32,500 nucleotides of DNA from Tubiluchus corallicola (GCA_030141605.1 JAQGDQ010001292.1:1-32500); one strand, 5' to 3'; positions 1-10,343 are shown, counted from the first letter of the stretch. Notes: generated from the letters alone by a model not told the origin. Numbers and translations are program-made.

Positions 1-59
1 TTTACTCAAAGCAAGTCCATGGTACACTCAGCTGCAGTACTGCTGAGCTGGAATGTTCG

Positions 60-1116
60 GCAATGGATGTACAGTTTTCCACAATGCTGAGTTTGACAAT
101 TGCCAGCAGATGTACAGTTTTTCACAATGCTGAGTTTGACAATTGCCAATGGATGAACAGTTTTTCACAATGCTGAACATGACAATTGCCAATGGATGAA
201 CAGTTTCTGACAATGTTGAGTTTGACAATTGGCAATGGATGTACAGTTTTTCACAATGCTGAGTTTAACAAATGGCAATGGATGTACAGTTTTCCACAAT
301 GCTGAGTTTGACAATTGCCAGCAGATGTACAGTTTTTCACAATGCTGAGTTTGACAATTGCCAATAGATGTACAGTTTTTGACAATGTTGAGTTTGACAA
401 TTGGCAATGGATGTACAGTTTTTCACAATGCTGAGTTTGACAATTGGCAATGGATGTACAGTTTTTCACAATGCTGAGTTTGACAATTGCCAATAGATGT
501 ACAGTTTTTGACAATGTTGAGTTTGACAATTGGCAATGGATGTACAGTTTTCCACAATGCTGAGTTTGACAATTGCCAGCAGATGTACAGTTTTTCACAA
601 TGCTGAGTTTGACAATTGCCAATGGATGAACAGTTTTTCACAATGCTGAACATGACAATTGCCAATGGATGAACAGTTTCTGACAATGTTGAGTTTGACA
701 ATTGGCAATGGATGTACAGTTTTTCACAATGCTGAACATGACAATTGCCAATAGATGTACAGTTTTTGACAATGTTGAGTTTGACAACTGCTGGCAGATG
801 TACAGGTTTTCACAATGCTGAGTTTGACAATTGCCAATGGATGAACAGTTTTTCACAATGCTGAACATGACAATTGCCAATGGATGAACAGTTTCTGACA
901 ATGTTGAGTTTGACAATTGGCAATGGATGTACAGTTTTTCACAATGCTGAACATGACAATTGCCAGCAGATGTACAGTTTTTCACAATGCTGAGTTTGAC
1001 AATTGCCAGCAGATGTACAGTTTTCCACAATGCTGAGTTTGACAATTGCCAGCAGATGTACAGTTTTTCACAATGCTGAGTTTGACAATTGCCAGTAGAT
1101 GTACAGTTTTTCACAA
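60..1116. repeat. 43-bp minisatellite array, about 25 copies
   Basis: A 43-bp unit containing GACAATTGCC, GATGTACAGTTTTTCACAA and TGCTGAGTTT repeats head to tail. Variants of the middle (CAATGGATG, CAGCAGATG, CAATAGATG) and of the end (TGAGTTTGAC or TGAACATGAC) recur in fixed order. A block of about 115 bp recurs at roughly 148, 620 and 834, indicating higher-order structure. It lies in the intron after CLUH exon 5. On the minus strand the unit has no stop in any frame, which produces spurious open frames up to 182 codons rich in NCQTQHCEKL-type sequence. Confidence 0.95.
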
Positions 1117-1368
1117 ATGTGTCATGTCCCATGCGCCATGTTTTAGAAATTATCGTGAGCCAAACAGACCACTTTGCTTTACCCACATGTCAGGTGACGG
1201 TTGTAATTAAGATGTGTTGCAGCGGTACACTTAACCTTTGACCTACGGGTATTACACGTGCGCACAACGAAATTGCAAGAAGGCTTATTGCAGTACTAGC
1301 ACAAACTAACATTCAGACAAAAAAGAAAAAATGTTGAGAGTTTGTTACGAGACGAACCAGACACAAGG

Positions 1369-1460
1369 TGGTACCCCCCCCCCCCCGGCAGGCTGTTGCT
1401 GTGTCTAATCACCCCTCCCCCTCCCCCTGGCAGGCTGTTGCTGTGTCAGATCAGACAAAC
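1369..1460. repeat. C-rich two-copy tandem duplication
   Basis: A poly-C run followed by GGCAGGCTGTTGCTGTGTC is repeated once after a second C-rich stretch (CCCCTCCCCCTCCCCCT). Low-complexity intronic sequence; the plus-strand frame crossing it (1342-1629) has no recognisable content. Confidence 0.7.
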
Positions 1461-1780
1461 GAATCAGCACCGAATAGTTCAGTCCCGAAAGATGGTAAAT
1501 TTTGTAGATATCATCATTCACAGCAGAGTAAACTGCAACAGTAATTGCCACGCTCTGTCTCCAGCTTTGCACTTTCCTTATTTTTTGCCATTCACTAATT
1601 TCATGTTACTATTTCTTATTCGGCCATGACGGGTTTCTTTAAGCATTTGTGTAGTCAAACAATTAATGGTAGACTCACAACAAAAACATGTTAGATGGAA
1701 GGAACAAAAACAGGAAATTTCTAGAACAGGCATTTATAGAGTTACTATTTACAAGCTGTAATAAATAAAAGTGAAGAAAG

Positions 1781-1998
1781 CATGAATAAGACTCTGACAA
1801 ATAACTAGGTCAATGTAAAGTCATACATTTATAATTATAACTAGAAATAACAATTAGAAATAATTAGTAACGTTTAGAAAAATTTAACAAGATTGTTACT
1901 AATTATTTCTAATTGTTATTTCTAGTTATAATTATAAATGTATGACTTTAAACTGACATTTTACATCAACCTACTTATTTGTCAAAGTCTTACTCATG
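1781..1998. repeat. Foldback element with a perfect 56-bp inverted repeat
   Basis: Positions 1816-1871 and 1895-1950 are exact reverse complements over 56 bases, separated by 23 bases. Pairing extends outward imperfectly to CATGAATAAGACTCTGAC (1781) and its partner ending ACTCATG (1998), with one extra stretch of about 11 bases on the right arm. The arms are AT-rich and non-coding. It is most likely a foldback or MITE-type insertion in a CLUH intron. Confidence 0.9.
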
Positions 1999-2017
1999 TG
2001 TTTTTATCACCCATATT

Positions 2018-2641
2018 CAGGGATGAGAATGACAAATTGCAAAAACTCTGAAACGGGACGGGGGTTTGGGGGGCCGCGGAGCCATAAAGACCCCAATTTT
2101 GTGTCCATAGAGAGCCTCTAAGTGGACTTTAAATATCAGTTACCTTGTTTCATGCATAATTTAAAATACCCAACTATCAAGGATACATGATACCTAATTG
2201 TCTCAAAAACGTCTAAGTACTGGCCGTTCCTATGCAAAAGTATATAAAAACTGTCTGCAATTGACTCAAATTACTTCACACAATTGATTCTATATTTTTA
2301 TACATAGAGATATACACGTGGTTGCACTGATGTACGTGATGCAAACAAAGTGACGGCCTGCCAACTAGTGGTCAGCTCGTGAAATAATGTACTGTCTGCA
2401 ATTGACTCATATAACTCCGCACAATTGATTCTATATTTTTATACATAGAGATATACACGTGGTTACACTGATGCACGTGATGTAAACAAAGTGACGGCCT
2501 GCCAACTAGCGGTCAGTTTGTGAAACAATGTACGGGGTCCGTAAAAATTTTCTCAACGAATTTACACGATTTACAAAAATGGCACTACTGGTCTTCCAAA
2601 AACTCGGAATTAAGCGTATTCGCGGAAATTTCTCATCTCTG
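2018..2641. mobile_element. TIR DNA element, copy 1 (internal duplication)
   Basis: This begins CAGGGATGAGAAT and ends in the inverse (TTTCTCATCTCTG). The body is about 90% alike to 5676-6160 by eye. It differs from that copy by a head-to-tail duplication with a 141-bp period (units starting 2251 and 2392, CTGTCTGCAATTGACTCA). No coding capacity, so it is non-autonomous. No convincing target duplication is visible, and the superfamily is undetermined (hAT possible from the CAGGG end). Confidence 0.8.
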
Positions 2642-2874
2642 TATATTTATTACAGTGTTACTACATTTTAAGCACACTGCCTTCGTTAATTAACTAATTA
2701 TCAACCACTTTGCATAACAGCAAAGATTTAATAATAAACCCAGCATCTACAAAATCCACTTTTCTAAATTTCAAGACAAGGAGAGGCATAAACGGTTTAC
2801 AAAAGGACGATCCTCAAAAATGTCGCTCGTTTCTAGAAAAACCTTTGCTACCACATGCAAAGAATATACTGTAC

Positions 2875-3057
2875 CGTGCATTTTCCGTGGTCCGGGGGGT
2901 GGATTCCAACCGCTCACAGTCAACACTTTCAGACACTGGGGTGCTCTTTGATCTTTGGAGATGGGATGCAGCGGCATTAACGGCCGCTCTTTACAGTCGG
3001 GGATTATGTAATCCGGAGGCGTACAGTCGACTGACTCGCGTCGTGATTTTTTCTTTT
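2875..3057 (-). CDS. CLUH: CLUH coding exon 5 (last one in the window)
   Basis: After acceptor AATTTTCTTACAG the exon reads KKKSRRESVDCTPPDYIIP, DCKERPLMPLHPISKDQRAP and [22 protein letters not shown]. Human CLUH has DCTPPEYILPG..ERPL and [23 protein letters not shown] at this point. The donor is G|GTACAGTA inside the final Gly codon (phase 1). Length 183 bases. The next family block (DLMYLFV...) is not found leftward to position 1, so the following intron is at least 2.9 kb and the gene continues outside the window. The plus-strand frame at 2710-3063 is a shadow. Confidence 0.95.
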
Positions 3058-3554
3058 CTGTAAGAAAATTCAGGCTAGAATAAGAATGACATCAAATACT
3101 GGCTCATCCTTTAACGCAAAAGTCAGAACGTACACAGAGCTCATTTACTTTTCAAATTATAATTACTGTTAAGGTCAGTTTCTGGCCTTAACATGTAGGT
3201 GGCAGCACCTATAATTTTACCTGTGAAGTTGTAAATTAGGTTGAGCCTCACTAAACACGCTTACAGAAGCCTCGGTAAACGTTAAATAATGTTTAGATAA
3301 ATTTTCAAGTAATTATTTGTAGCGTCTCTAACTGATTTGCTGTAAACCAGTATGACGTTCCAAGGATGTATTAAGTTGTTACAGCCGCATGATGTGAGTA
3401 ATATTTACTTTTATTGTCTTAAATTATAATAATTAGATCAGTATACATTTGTAAGCAGTCAAATTTATTATTTTCATTTTTTTATATACAGAAATAAAGA
3501 TTTCTGAGAGCACCATATGCAATGAAGGAAATTCTTTTGTGTTCCCATCACAAT

Positions 3555-4135
3555 TAGGGGAGACCCGGGTAAAGTGGATCACTGGGCAAAGCGGATCAAA
3601 TGTGTTTGCTCTTTTTTCCGTAAGGCGTCGAAGTCTATGCACTGCGTGATGTTACATCATCATCTACTGTATACGCTGCATAAATGACCTCGACCTTTGC
3701 AAAGTTTGTACACAAAAATAAGTTTTTCACCCACTTTCTGGCAATTTTTCACTTTTGTAGATGATAAATTCCACTTAGTGCAGATTTATTCGCTACCATT
3801 ATTATATATGATGGATGGTTCACTGCTGCTTCATATCAATTTATTTTTGCAAAATAGACAAAATCCATTTAAAAGATATTGTTAGTTATGGTGAGCTCAG
3901 CCGCTCCGGTATGATCCATTATGCCCGTAAAAGATCCACTTTGCCCTAGAAATTTTGGTTTCGCATTTCGGAATTATCTGTTAAACGAGTAATAGTAATT
4001 ATACGTTTTTACCACATGAATGTAGCAGAGTTTCTTACGGAAGAATAGGGCATGTGATTGATTGTTACAGATCAAACGTCTTGAACTCTATGAGGGAAAA
4101 CCCTTAAGTGATCCACTTTACCCGGGTCTCCCCTA
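3555..4135. mobile_element. MITE with perfect 28-bp terminal inverted repeats
   Basis: The ends 3555-3582 (TAGGGGAGACCCGGGTAAAG...) and 4108-4135 are exact reverse complements. The outermost TA on each side could be a TA target duplication, as in Tc1/mariner-type elements. The interior (581 bp) has no transposase and contains further GATCCACTTTGCCC-like subterminal repeats near 3590 and 3930. It lies in CLUH intron 4. Confidence 0.85.
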
Positions 4136-4998
4136 CTAAGCATTACACTCCTGCTGTTATTACGTAACACAGAGCTTTATTGAAATCCTCTTACGTAAGT
4201 ATATTACTCAAACACTGTGATTAATTATAACGGCTGCCTAGAGAGACACAGCATGACTTGTATAATTAACTACAGTCACTATCATTAGGCATCTCCCTCT
4301 CCTCCTTCCCTTTTCCAGGAAGCAAAGAATTCCAAATCCAAATTCCAAAAAACGTTATCTTGTCAGGTATATACTTCTGAAAAGTATTTGTAGTTTGTTA
4401 GGGGAGCATTGCTGTACAAGCATTTGAAATCATTAGCACTTGTGGTATGTTTTACCTCTGCAAATGTTTTAAACGATTACCGGGTGTGATATGTTAATTC
4501 ATGATTCACAATTTTCCCAATTCAGACTGCATGCCAGTAAAGCAGATTTGTTGTTGCGCTCGGCTGTATTGCAGCTTTAGCTTGACCGTGTAGTGTAAAG
4601 TCAAGAGAATCGCATTTAACAGTCGCCTTGAGAAGGACTGTTTTCGTTTAGGCAGAAAACGCAATTTGTTTCCTAGTCTAAAAACGACGCTCAATAATAA
4701 TGAAGTTAGACATAGAACATTTATGTTCTCCAATTAGTCTAACATCAAAAGTTTTTTAAATATTAAGTAACTATAATCATGGAGCCAGGCAGGGAAGGAC
4801 CCCATAGGGTCATCTAGTCTCCTGCCCTTTCTTGTAAGTAGATTAGTCTATTAAAAATTAACGGTGATGCTGTAGATAACAAAAAAAAATAAGAAAAAAA
4901 TAAGAAAAATATAAATTATACAAATTATCCAAAAAGAACTGAAGTTACGTTGCGCTTTATGCCAATGTGAAAACCAGGCCAGATGTCTGTACGTTGCC

Positions 4999-5003
<5 letters not shown>

Positions 5004-5063
<60 letters not shown>
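5004..5063. repeat. (GT)n microsatellite
   Basis: About 60 bases of uninterrupted GT dinucleotides in CLUH intron 4. Confidence 0.98.
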
Positions 5064-5067
<4 letters not shown>

Positions 5068-5274
5068 GCATGTTAATGGTTTTTTCTGCTCACTACCTTA
5101 CCTTACTGTTTTACACCAAATACTATGCATAATTAAACTAAAACAAATAAATAACACAAAGAAAATTATTTTAACAGAACTGGGTTTGTGAAAAAGAAGT
5201 TTCAGTTTGTTTTTACACACTGTTTTAACACAAAATATCGAAGTATTATTGCATTTTTGTCTAAAAACACTTAC

Positions 5275-5418
5275 CCAGTATATCACCATTAGTCACCGTG
5301 TTAAGAAACGACAAAGACATGCAGTCTACGCCACTGTACGCATCAGAATTGTCCAATGACTTGAGCAAATCACGCACATGTCGCACGTGTATTCTAGCCT
5401 CACGTGCCGTGTATGGCT
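5275..5418 (-). CDS. CLUH: CLUH coding exon 4
   Basis: Translation of the minus strand gives (E)[18 protein letters not shown] then [20 protein letters not shown] and NTVTNGDIL. Human CLUH has [37 protein letters not shown] at the same place. Acceptor CATTTTCAG, donor GTAAGTG; 144 bases, phase 1 at both ends, which joins exactly to exons 3 and 5. No long minus-strand frame marks this exon; a plus-strand open frame at 5298-5540 is its shadow. Confidence 0.95.
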
Positions 5419-5675
5419 CTGAAAATGCACTTGCTGATTACTGGTTAATGCATTCAGCAATGCATAATTTAATAGCTGAATTTAAATCAGTTACTAAACA
5501 AGACCAGTCTCGTTTATTAGGCCATATATTAGTACGCTGACTGTTGCACCCTCAGCCCCAGGCATTATGTGACAGAAAAAAACAGATTACATACTTGAAA
5601 TAAAGTAACAATTTGCATCAGCTTTTGCAGTCATCAGCACTGAAGACAGCCGCTATTGCTCGCAAACACATGTAA

Positions 5676-6160
5676 CAGGGGTGAGAATGACAAATTGCAA
5701 AAAAACTCTTAAATAGGCTGGGGGTTTGGGGGCCACCTAGGCAGCAACAAATTGCAATTTTGCGACCATAGAGAACCTCTAAGTGAACTTAAAATATCAG
5801 TTACCTTGTTTCATGCATAATTTAAAATACCCAACTATCAAAGATACATGATACCTAATTGTCTCAAAAACGCCTAAGTACTGGCCGCTCCTATGCAAAA
5901 ATATATAAAACCGTCTGCAATTGACTCAAATAACTCCGCACAATTGATTCTATATTTTTATACATAGAGATATACACGTGGTTACACTGATGTACGTGAT
6001 GTAAACAAAGTGACGGCCTGCCAACTAGCGGTCAGCTTGTGAAATAATGTACTGGGTCCGTAAAAATTTTCTCAACGAATTTACGTGATTTACAAAAATG
6101 GCACTACTGGTCTTCCAAAAACTCGGAATTCCGCGTATCCGCGGAAAATTCTCATCCCTG
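5676..6160. mobile_element. TIR DNA element, copy 2
   Basis: Same family and orientation as 2018-2641, with one unit of the 141-bp segment. The left end CAGGGGTGAGAAT and right end ATTCTCATCCCTG are inverted repeats of 13 bases with one mismatch. It sits in CLUH intron 3 and ends 70 bases from the exon 3 donor. No open frame. Confidence 0.8.
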
Positions 6161-6229
6161 CAGGAAACGCCGGTTGCAAACTAAATTAAATCGGTAAACT
6201 TATTTCAGAAATAAAACCCACGCCCTTAC

Positions 6230-6401
6230 CTTCGACGACTTTTAAGTGAGAACCTTCCTTCAGCCCCTCTATGCTTTTCAGCTCGGCAAAGTTGTCCAGC
6301 GTGTTGCCGTCCAACTGTACGGAGAAGCAAGTTCTATGACACGTGTCTTCCCGGTCCATTAGAACTTGATGTATCTCCTGCACTAGTTCCATCGAGCTGA
6401 C
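6230..6401 (-). CDS. CLUH: CLUH coding exon 3 (CLU_N domain core)
   Basis: The exon reads [20 protein letters not shown] followed by [20 protein letters not shown] and [17 protein letters not shown]. This is nearly identical to vertebrate CLUH over the same stretch ([21 protein letters not shown] is a family hallmark), so the assignment is secure. Acceptor TTTTGCAG precedes 6401; donor GTAAGG follows 6230. Length 172 bases, entering in phase 0 and leaving in phase 1. A CTTA-rich microsatellite begins only about 40 bases upstream of the acceptor, and a TIR transposon copy ends about 70 bases downstream of the donor. Confidence 0.95.
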
Positions 6402-6441
6402 CTGCAAAAGCAGAGTGAAAGCAGGTAAAAAACATATCACC

Positions 6442-6869
6442 AAGTAAGCAAGCAAGCGTGTAAATAAGTGTAAGTAAGTATGTAAGTGTGTAAATAAGTA
6501 AGTAAGTGTGTAAATAAGTAAGTAAGTGTGTAAGTGTGCAAGTAAGTAAGTAAGAAAGTAAGTACGTAAGTAAGTAAGTGTGTAAATAAGTAAGTAAGTG
6601 TGTAAATAAGTAAGTGTGTAAATGAGTAAGTAAGTGTGTAAATAAGTAAGTGTGTAAATAAGTGTGTAAATAAGTAAGTAAGTAAGTGTGTAAATAAGTA
6701 AGTAAGTGTGTAAATAAGTAAGTAAGTAAGTAAGTGTGTAAATAAGTAAGTAAGTAAGTAAGTGTGTAAATAAGTAAGTGTGTAAATAAGTAAGTAAGTA
6801 AGTGTGTAAATAAGTAAGTGTGTAAATAAGTAAGTAAGTAAGTGTGTAAATAAGTAAGTAAGTAAGTAT
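6442..6869. repeat. (TAAG)n / TGTGTAAATAAG compound microsatellite
   Basis: About 430 bases of AAGTAAGTAAG units interrupted by GTGTGTAAAT. On the transcribed minus strand it reads CTTACTTACTTATTTACACA, pyrimidine-rich, and ends about 40 bases upstream of the CLUH exon 3 acceptor. Confidence 0.97.
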
Positions 6870-7004
6870 CTTTACTTAATCACCTTTTTTACAAGAGAAA
6901 TACAGAGCATGAAACGATAATATGATACAAAGTGACAAAATTATTAAATGAATAAATTATCCGAGTTAATGATTTTCAAGTGATTGGTGAAAGGGTGGCA
7001 AAAA

Positions 7005-7088
7005 ACTAAAAGTTACCAAAGTCAACCACCCTGTGATTATTGCTATTAGTAATTACTTACAGGGTGGTTGACTTTGGTAACTTTTAGT
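7005..7088. repeat. Perfect 30-bp inverted repeat (hairpin)
   Basis: 7005-7034 (ACTAAAAGTTACCAAAGTCA...) and 7059-7088 are exact reverse complements separated by 24 bases. Flanking GGCAAAAA and AGCAAAAA are similar in direct orientation. Probably a small foldback insertion in CLUH intron 2. Confidence 0.9.
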
Positions 7089-7373
7089 CTAGCAAAAACA
7101 AAAAATAGGGAAAAAAAGCAACACGCTCATCGCGTGTATGCTATTACCATGATGACTTGCCAAAAATGTACAAAAAGCATGTTATCAAAATCACCACATT
7201 AATCAGGACTTGAGTCAACTAGCAAGTTACTCAAGTTTATTTCAACTGCTAAATGATTATAACCTAAGCAAAAATACTTAGTTTGTATTGTAATCAACAA
7301 TCTATACATGTAAACGGGCGTACAAAAATACATATTGCTTTGAAATAGGTTGCTGCTGCTGTCAGTGTAGAAG

Positions 7374-8325
7374 TGTTACTGTTACTACTGCTACTGCTGC
7401 TACTTCTACTCCTTCTACTGTTACTGTTGCTACTTCTACTCCTGCTACTACTACTGCTGCTACTTCTACTCCTACTGTTGCTACTACTACTTCTACTCCT
7501 ACTACTACTGCTGCTGCTACTACTACTGTTACTACTGCTACTACTGTTACTGCTATTACTACTACTACTACTACTGCTACTACTACTACTGCTGCTACTA
7601 CTACTGTTACTACTGCTACTACTGTTACTGCTATTACTACTACTACTACTACTGCTGCTGCTACTTCTACTCCTACTGCTACTGTTACTACTACACTTCT
7701 ACTCCTTACCTAGCTGCTGCTACACACTGTTACTACTGCTACTATGTTACTGCTATTACTACTACTACTGCACGCTGCTACTTCTACCCTCTTACTAACG
7801 CTGCACCACTACCCTACTACTACTGTTACTACTACTACTTATCCTACTACTACTGCTGCCCCTACTACTACTGTTACTGCTATTACTACTACTACTGCCA
7901 ACAACCACTTCTACTACTGCTGCTACTACTACTCCTACTACTACTGTTACTACTACTACTTCTACTCCTACTACTACTGCTGCTGCTACTACTACTGTTA
8001 CTACTGCTACTACTGTTACTGCTATTACTACTACTACTGCTACTGCTGCTACTTCTACTACTACTGCTGCTACTACTACTACTTCTACTCCTACTGTTAC
8101 TACTACTCCTACTACTACTGTTACTACTACTACTTCTACTCCTACTGCTGCTGCTACTACTACTGTTACTACTGTTACTGCTGCTACTACTGTTACTGCT
8201 ATTACTACTACTACTGCCACTGCTGCTACTACTACTACTGCTCCTACTACTACTACTGTTATTGCTGTTCATGTAACTGCTACTGCTACTACTACTAATA
8301 CTACTGCTACTACTACCACTTCTAG
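7374..8325. repeat. ACT/GCT trinucleotide array, about 950 bp
   Basis: Imperfect triplets TACTACTACTGCTACTGTT with larger recurrent blocks, located in CLUH intron 2. Long Leu-, Tyr/Cys-, Ser- and Val-rich frames on both strands come only from triplet periodicity and are not genes. Confidence 0.97.
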
Positions 8326-8804
8326 ATTCGCTGAGCTGCGCGTAGCTTTGAAAGTTTAACAAAATTTGAGTATCCGAGGTAATTATCATTTAATCTAAGT
8401 TTTGATTTAAAATAAGCTATTGTAGTTTTCAATATTTTGGAGCATTCTCTATTCAGAACTCGTGTTTACACAACCATGCGGTTTTCCTTTCAATTTAAAC
8501 TGTAGATGTGCTGCAGCAAAAGTGTATATTATGTTATTCTATATTTATGACACTATTGAAGGAGCAGTAAAATTATAAGCAAAAATTTTTTACTTGTCTC
8601 AATTCTAAAATAAAACATTCCGCAGAGGGTAAAGATTCGGTAAATTAGAGACCCGTTCGCTAGTAAAACGCTAAACATAGAATTTCAACATTTTATTTTA
8701 AAATTTGATTGTAAAGACTTTCGTCAATACAGCCACATGGCCAACTTGGACAAATTTATGCTCTTGCTAAAGACACATTGGGAAAATTTCAAGCAACTTG
8801 CAAA

Positions 8805-9006
8805 TGCTGTGACATAAATACACAAGCTTATGTATAAAGTACTTGAAAATACTTTTAGGTACATAATCAAATAAATACTTCTACTTGTTATAATTACGTA
8901 CAATGCTGTGACGTTTAACATAAATACACAAGCTTATGTATAAAGTACTTGAAAATACTTTTAAGTACATAGTCAAATAAATATTTCTACTTGTTATAAT
9001 TACGTA
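8805..9006. repeat. Two-copy tandem duplication, 106-bp period
   Basis: The block with CATAAATACACAAGCTTATG begins at 8813 and again at 8919, each copy ending TTGTTATAATTACGTAC. The copies differ at only a few sites, so this is a recent duplication inside CLUH intron 2. Confidence 0.9.
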
Positions 9007-9581
9007 CTTGATTGTATGTAATTAATTATTAAATGACTTGAGTGCTGTCAGTGCATGTACATTAGTATTAGCCTGCATTGTTAAAACACAAGAAAACAAT
9101 TCATAAATATAAAGCCTAAAAAATTCGTTTTAAAATTTTATATCACTTACATGCTGCCTTTTTCAATCGGCAGTCACGCTGTATAAGACATGTAAATTTA
9201 AACTCCCGCGGTGACCGTTAGACGCAGCCATTTTCACGACAGGTCATTTGAAACAAGTTTAGATAACATTGTGTAAAGTTCGAAAAAATAATCAGAGCAT
9301 TCCTAGCGCACAAGTCACTAACTAAGTATAATGTTAAATTACTGTATCTTGTCAATAAGATTAAAAATAAGTTTTTTTGGTTAGTGAGTGCTGCACCGTA
9401 GAGGGTGAGTCAGCGACATTTTACCAATTGGTAAAAACATTTTAAATAATTAGTAATTTTCTTTTCTAGTTACACAAGTCTTTCTAGCAGGTAAGCGAAA
9501 ATCTAAGTAATATAGATTTGCACCGAAAGTCTTTTGAGATATAATTTAACATTGCCTTTTCTTCCCTTGATTTATGTTTGG

Positions 9582-9597
9582 TACATGACGTCATGTA
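9582..9597. promoter_or_regulatory. CRE-type palindrome
   Basis: TACATGACGTCATGTA is a perfect 16-base palindrome containing the full TGACGTCA cAMP-response/ATF consensus, in CLUH intron 2 about 190 bases past exon 2. Function is inference. Confidence 0.3.
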
Positions 9598-9789
9598 ATG
9601 GCGACATCGGAACAGTATTGCGGGAGATTTAAAATGAAGACAATCTAAAATTCCTTTCAGTGCGAGTAAGATATTCGCATAAAATTGCTAGTAAAAGTAA
9701 TGTAATTGTTTAAGACGATTTTTCTGAAACCTACTTCAGGTACCCCCTTTTCTAAAAGTCATGCGGACAGAGATTCTATCTTTACTCAC

Positions 9790-9986
9790 CTGAAGATCGA
9801 ATGTTTCTACACCGGGAACGCTGACATGTACGGTGAAGCCCGTATCCTGTATCAATACTACCTCTGATGGTGTACCTATCTTACAATCCTGCTTTTCCCC
9901 AACCGGCTCCGAAGACACTTCCTCGGAACCCGTGGTTTTGTCTTTGGACGTCTCATTGTGATTATGCAGCTGTGAAGATGGTGTTG
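9790..9986 (-). CDS. CLUH: CLUH coding exon 2 (start of the CLU_N domain)
   Basis: The exon opens after a TTTTGTAG acceptor with two bases completing the split codon, and closes at CAG|GTGAGT in phase 0. Its first part is a charged linker (SKDKTTGSEEVSSEPVGEKQ). The last third, VVLIQDTGFTVHVSVPGVE then TFDLQ, matches the conserved start of the CLUH N-terminal domain (human reads VIVIQDTGFSVKI..PG.EPFSLQVS). Length is 197 bases, so its phases fit both neighbours. The following intron is about 3.4 kb and contains the ACT-type array. Confidence 0.9.
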
Positions 9987-10085
9987 CTACAAAATACAAG
10001 ACGGCTTGAAAATGTATGCGTAAAATTGTGCTTAATACTCAAAGAGCGCTGGTTCAAATATGAACGTTAAAAGAAAAAATCTTAC

Positions 10086-10212
10086 GAGAAGAAGAAGCAG
10101 ATGCACCATTAACGAGGTGATTCTGTGCGTTATTTAAAGCAGCATTTTTATCTGATTTCGAGTTAGTTTCCTGCGTACTGCTTTCGTTTTCTGCATAAAA
10201 TTTCCCAGCCAT
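10086..10212 (-). CDS. CLUH: CLUH, first coding exon (N-terminus)
   Basis: This is the start of the clustered mitochondria protein homolog, a cytosolic RNA-binding protein that controls mRNAs of nuclear-encoded mitochondrial proteins. The exon begins MAGKFYAENESSTQ and gives a hydrophilic, low-complexity leader rich in Asn and Ser, as expected for the poorly conserved CLUH N-terminus. It ends in a run of Ser codons at a GTAAGA donor (10085), leaving one base of a split codon (phase 1). The ATG at 10212 is preferred. An in-frame ATG at 10329 exists, but a TATA-like TATATAAG at 10343-10336 would place transcription start downstream of it. Identity rests on the downstream exons; this leader alone would not be recognisable. 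The start choice is inference. Confidence 0.7.
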
Positions 10213-10335
10213 CACTTCAAGGTTGGAAGGCACACAAATGTCACATATGGGTACACGCGAGCACGTGGAGCATGACGCAATTTGTACGAAAGCGTTGAAG
10301 AGTGTGTAGGGTTTACGGGCATTCTCCACGACGTG

Positions 10336-10343
10336 CTTATATA
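10336..10343 (-). promoter_or_regulatory. TATA-like element upstream of CLUH
   Basis: The minus strand reads TATATAAG about 125 bases upstream of the preferred CLUH ATG. If used, transcription would start near 10,310, excluding the upstream in-frame ATG at 10329. No other core promoter signal was checked; inference only. Confidence 0.35.

Noticed and set aside
28-1186. Overlapping minus-strand Cys-rich open frames of up to 182 codons
   Set aside because: They are generated by the 43-bp repeat, exist in several frames at once and show no protein family.
2710-3063. Plus-strand 117-codon frame
   Set aside because: Antisense shadow of CLUH exon 5, whose minus-strand translation matches the family.
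5298-5540. Plus-strand 80-codon frame
   Set aside because: Antisense shadow of CLUH exon 4.
7373-8389. Leu-, Tyr/Cys-, Val- and Ser-rich frames
   Set aside because: Triplet microsatellite translated in different frames; all frames on both strands are similarly open.
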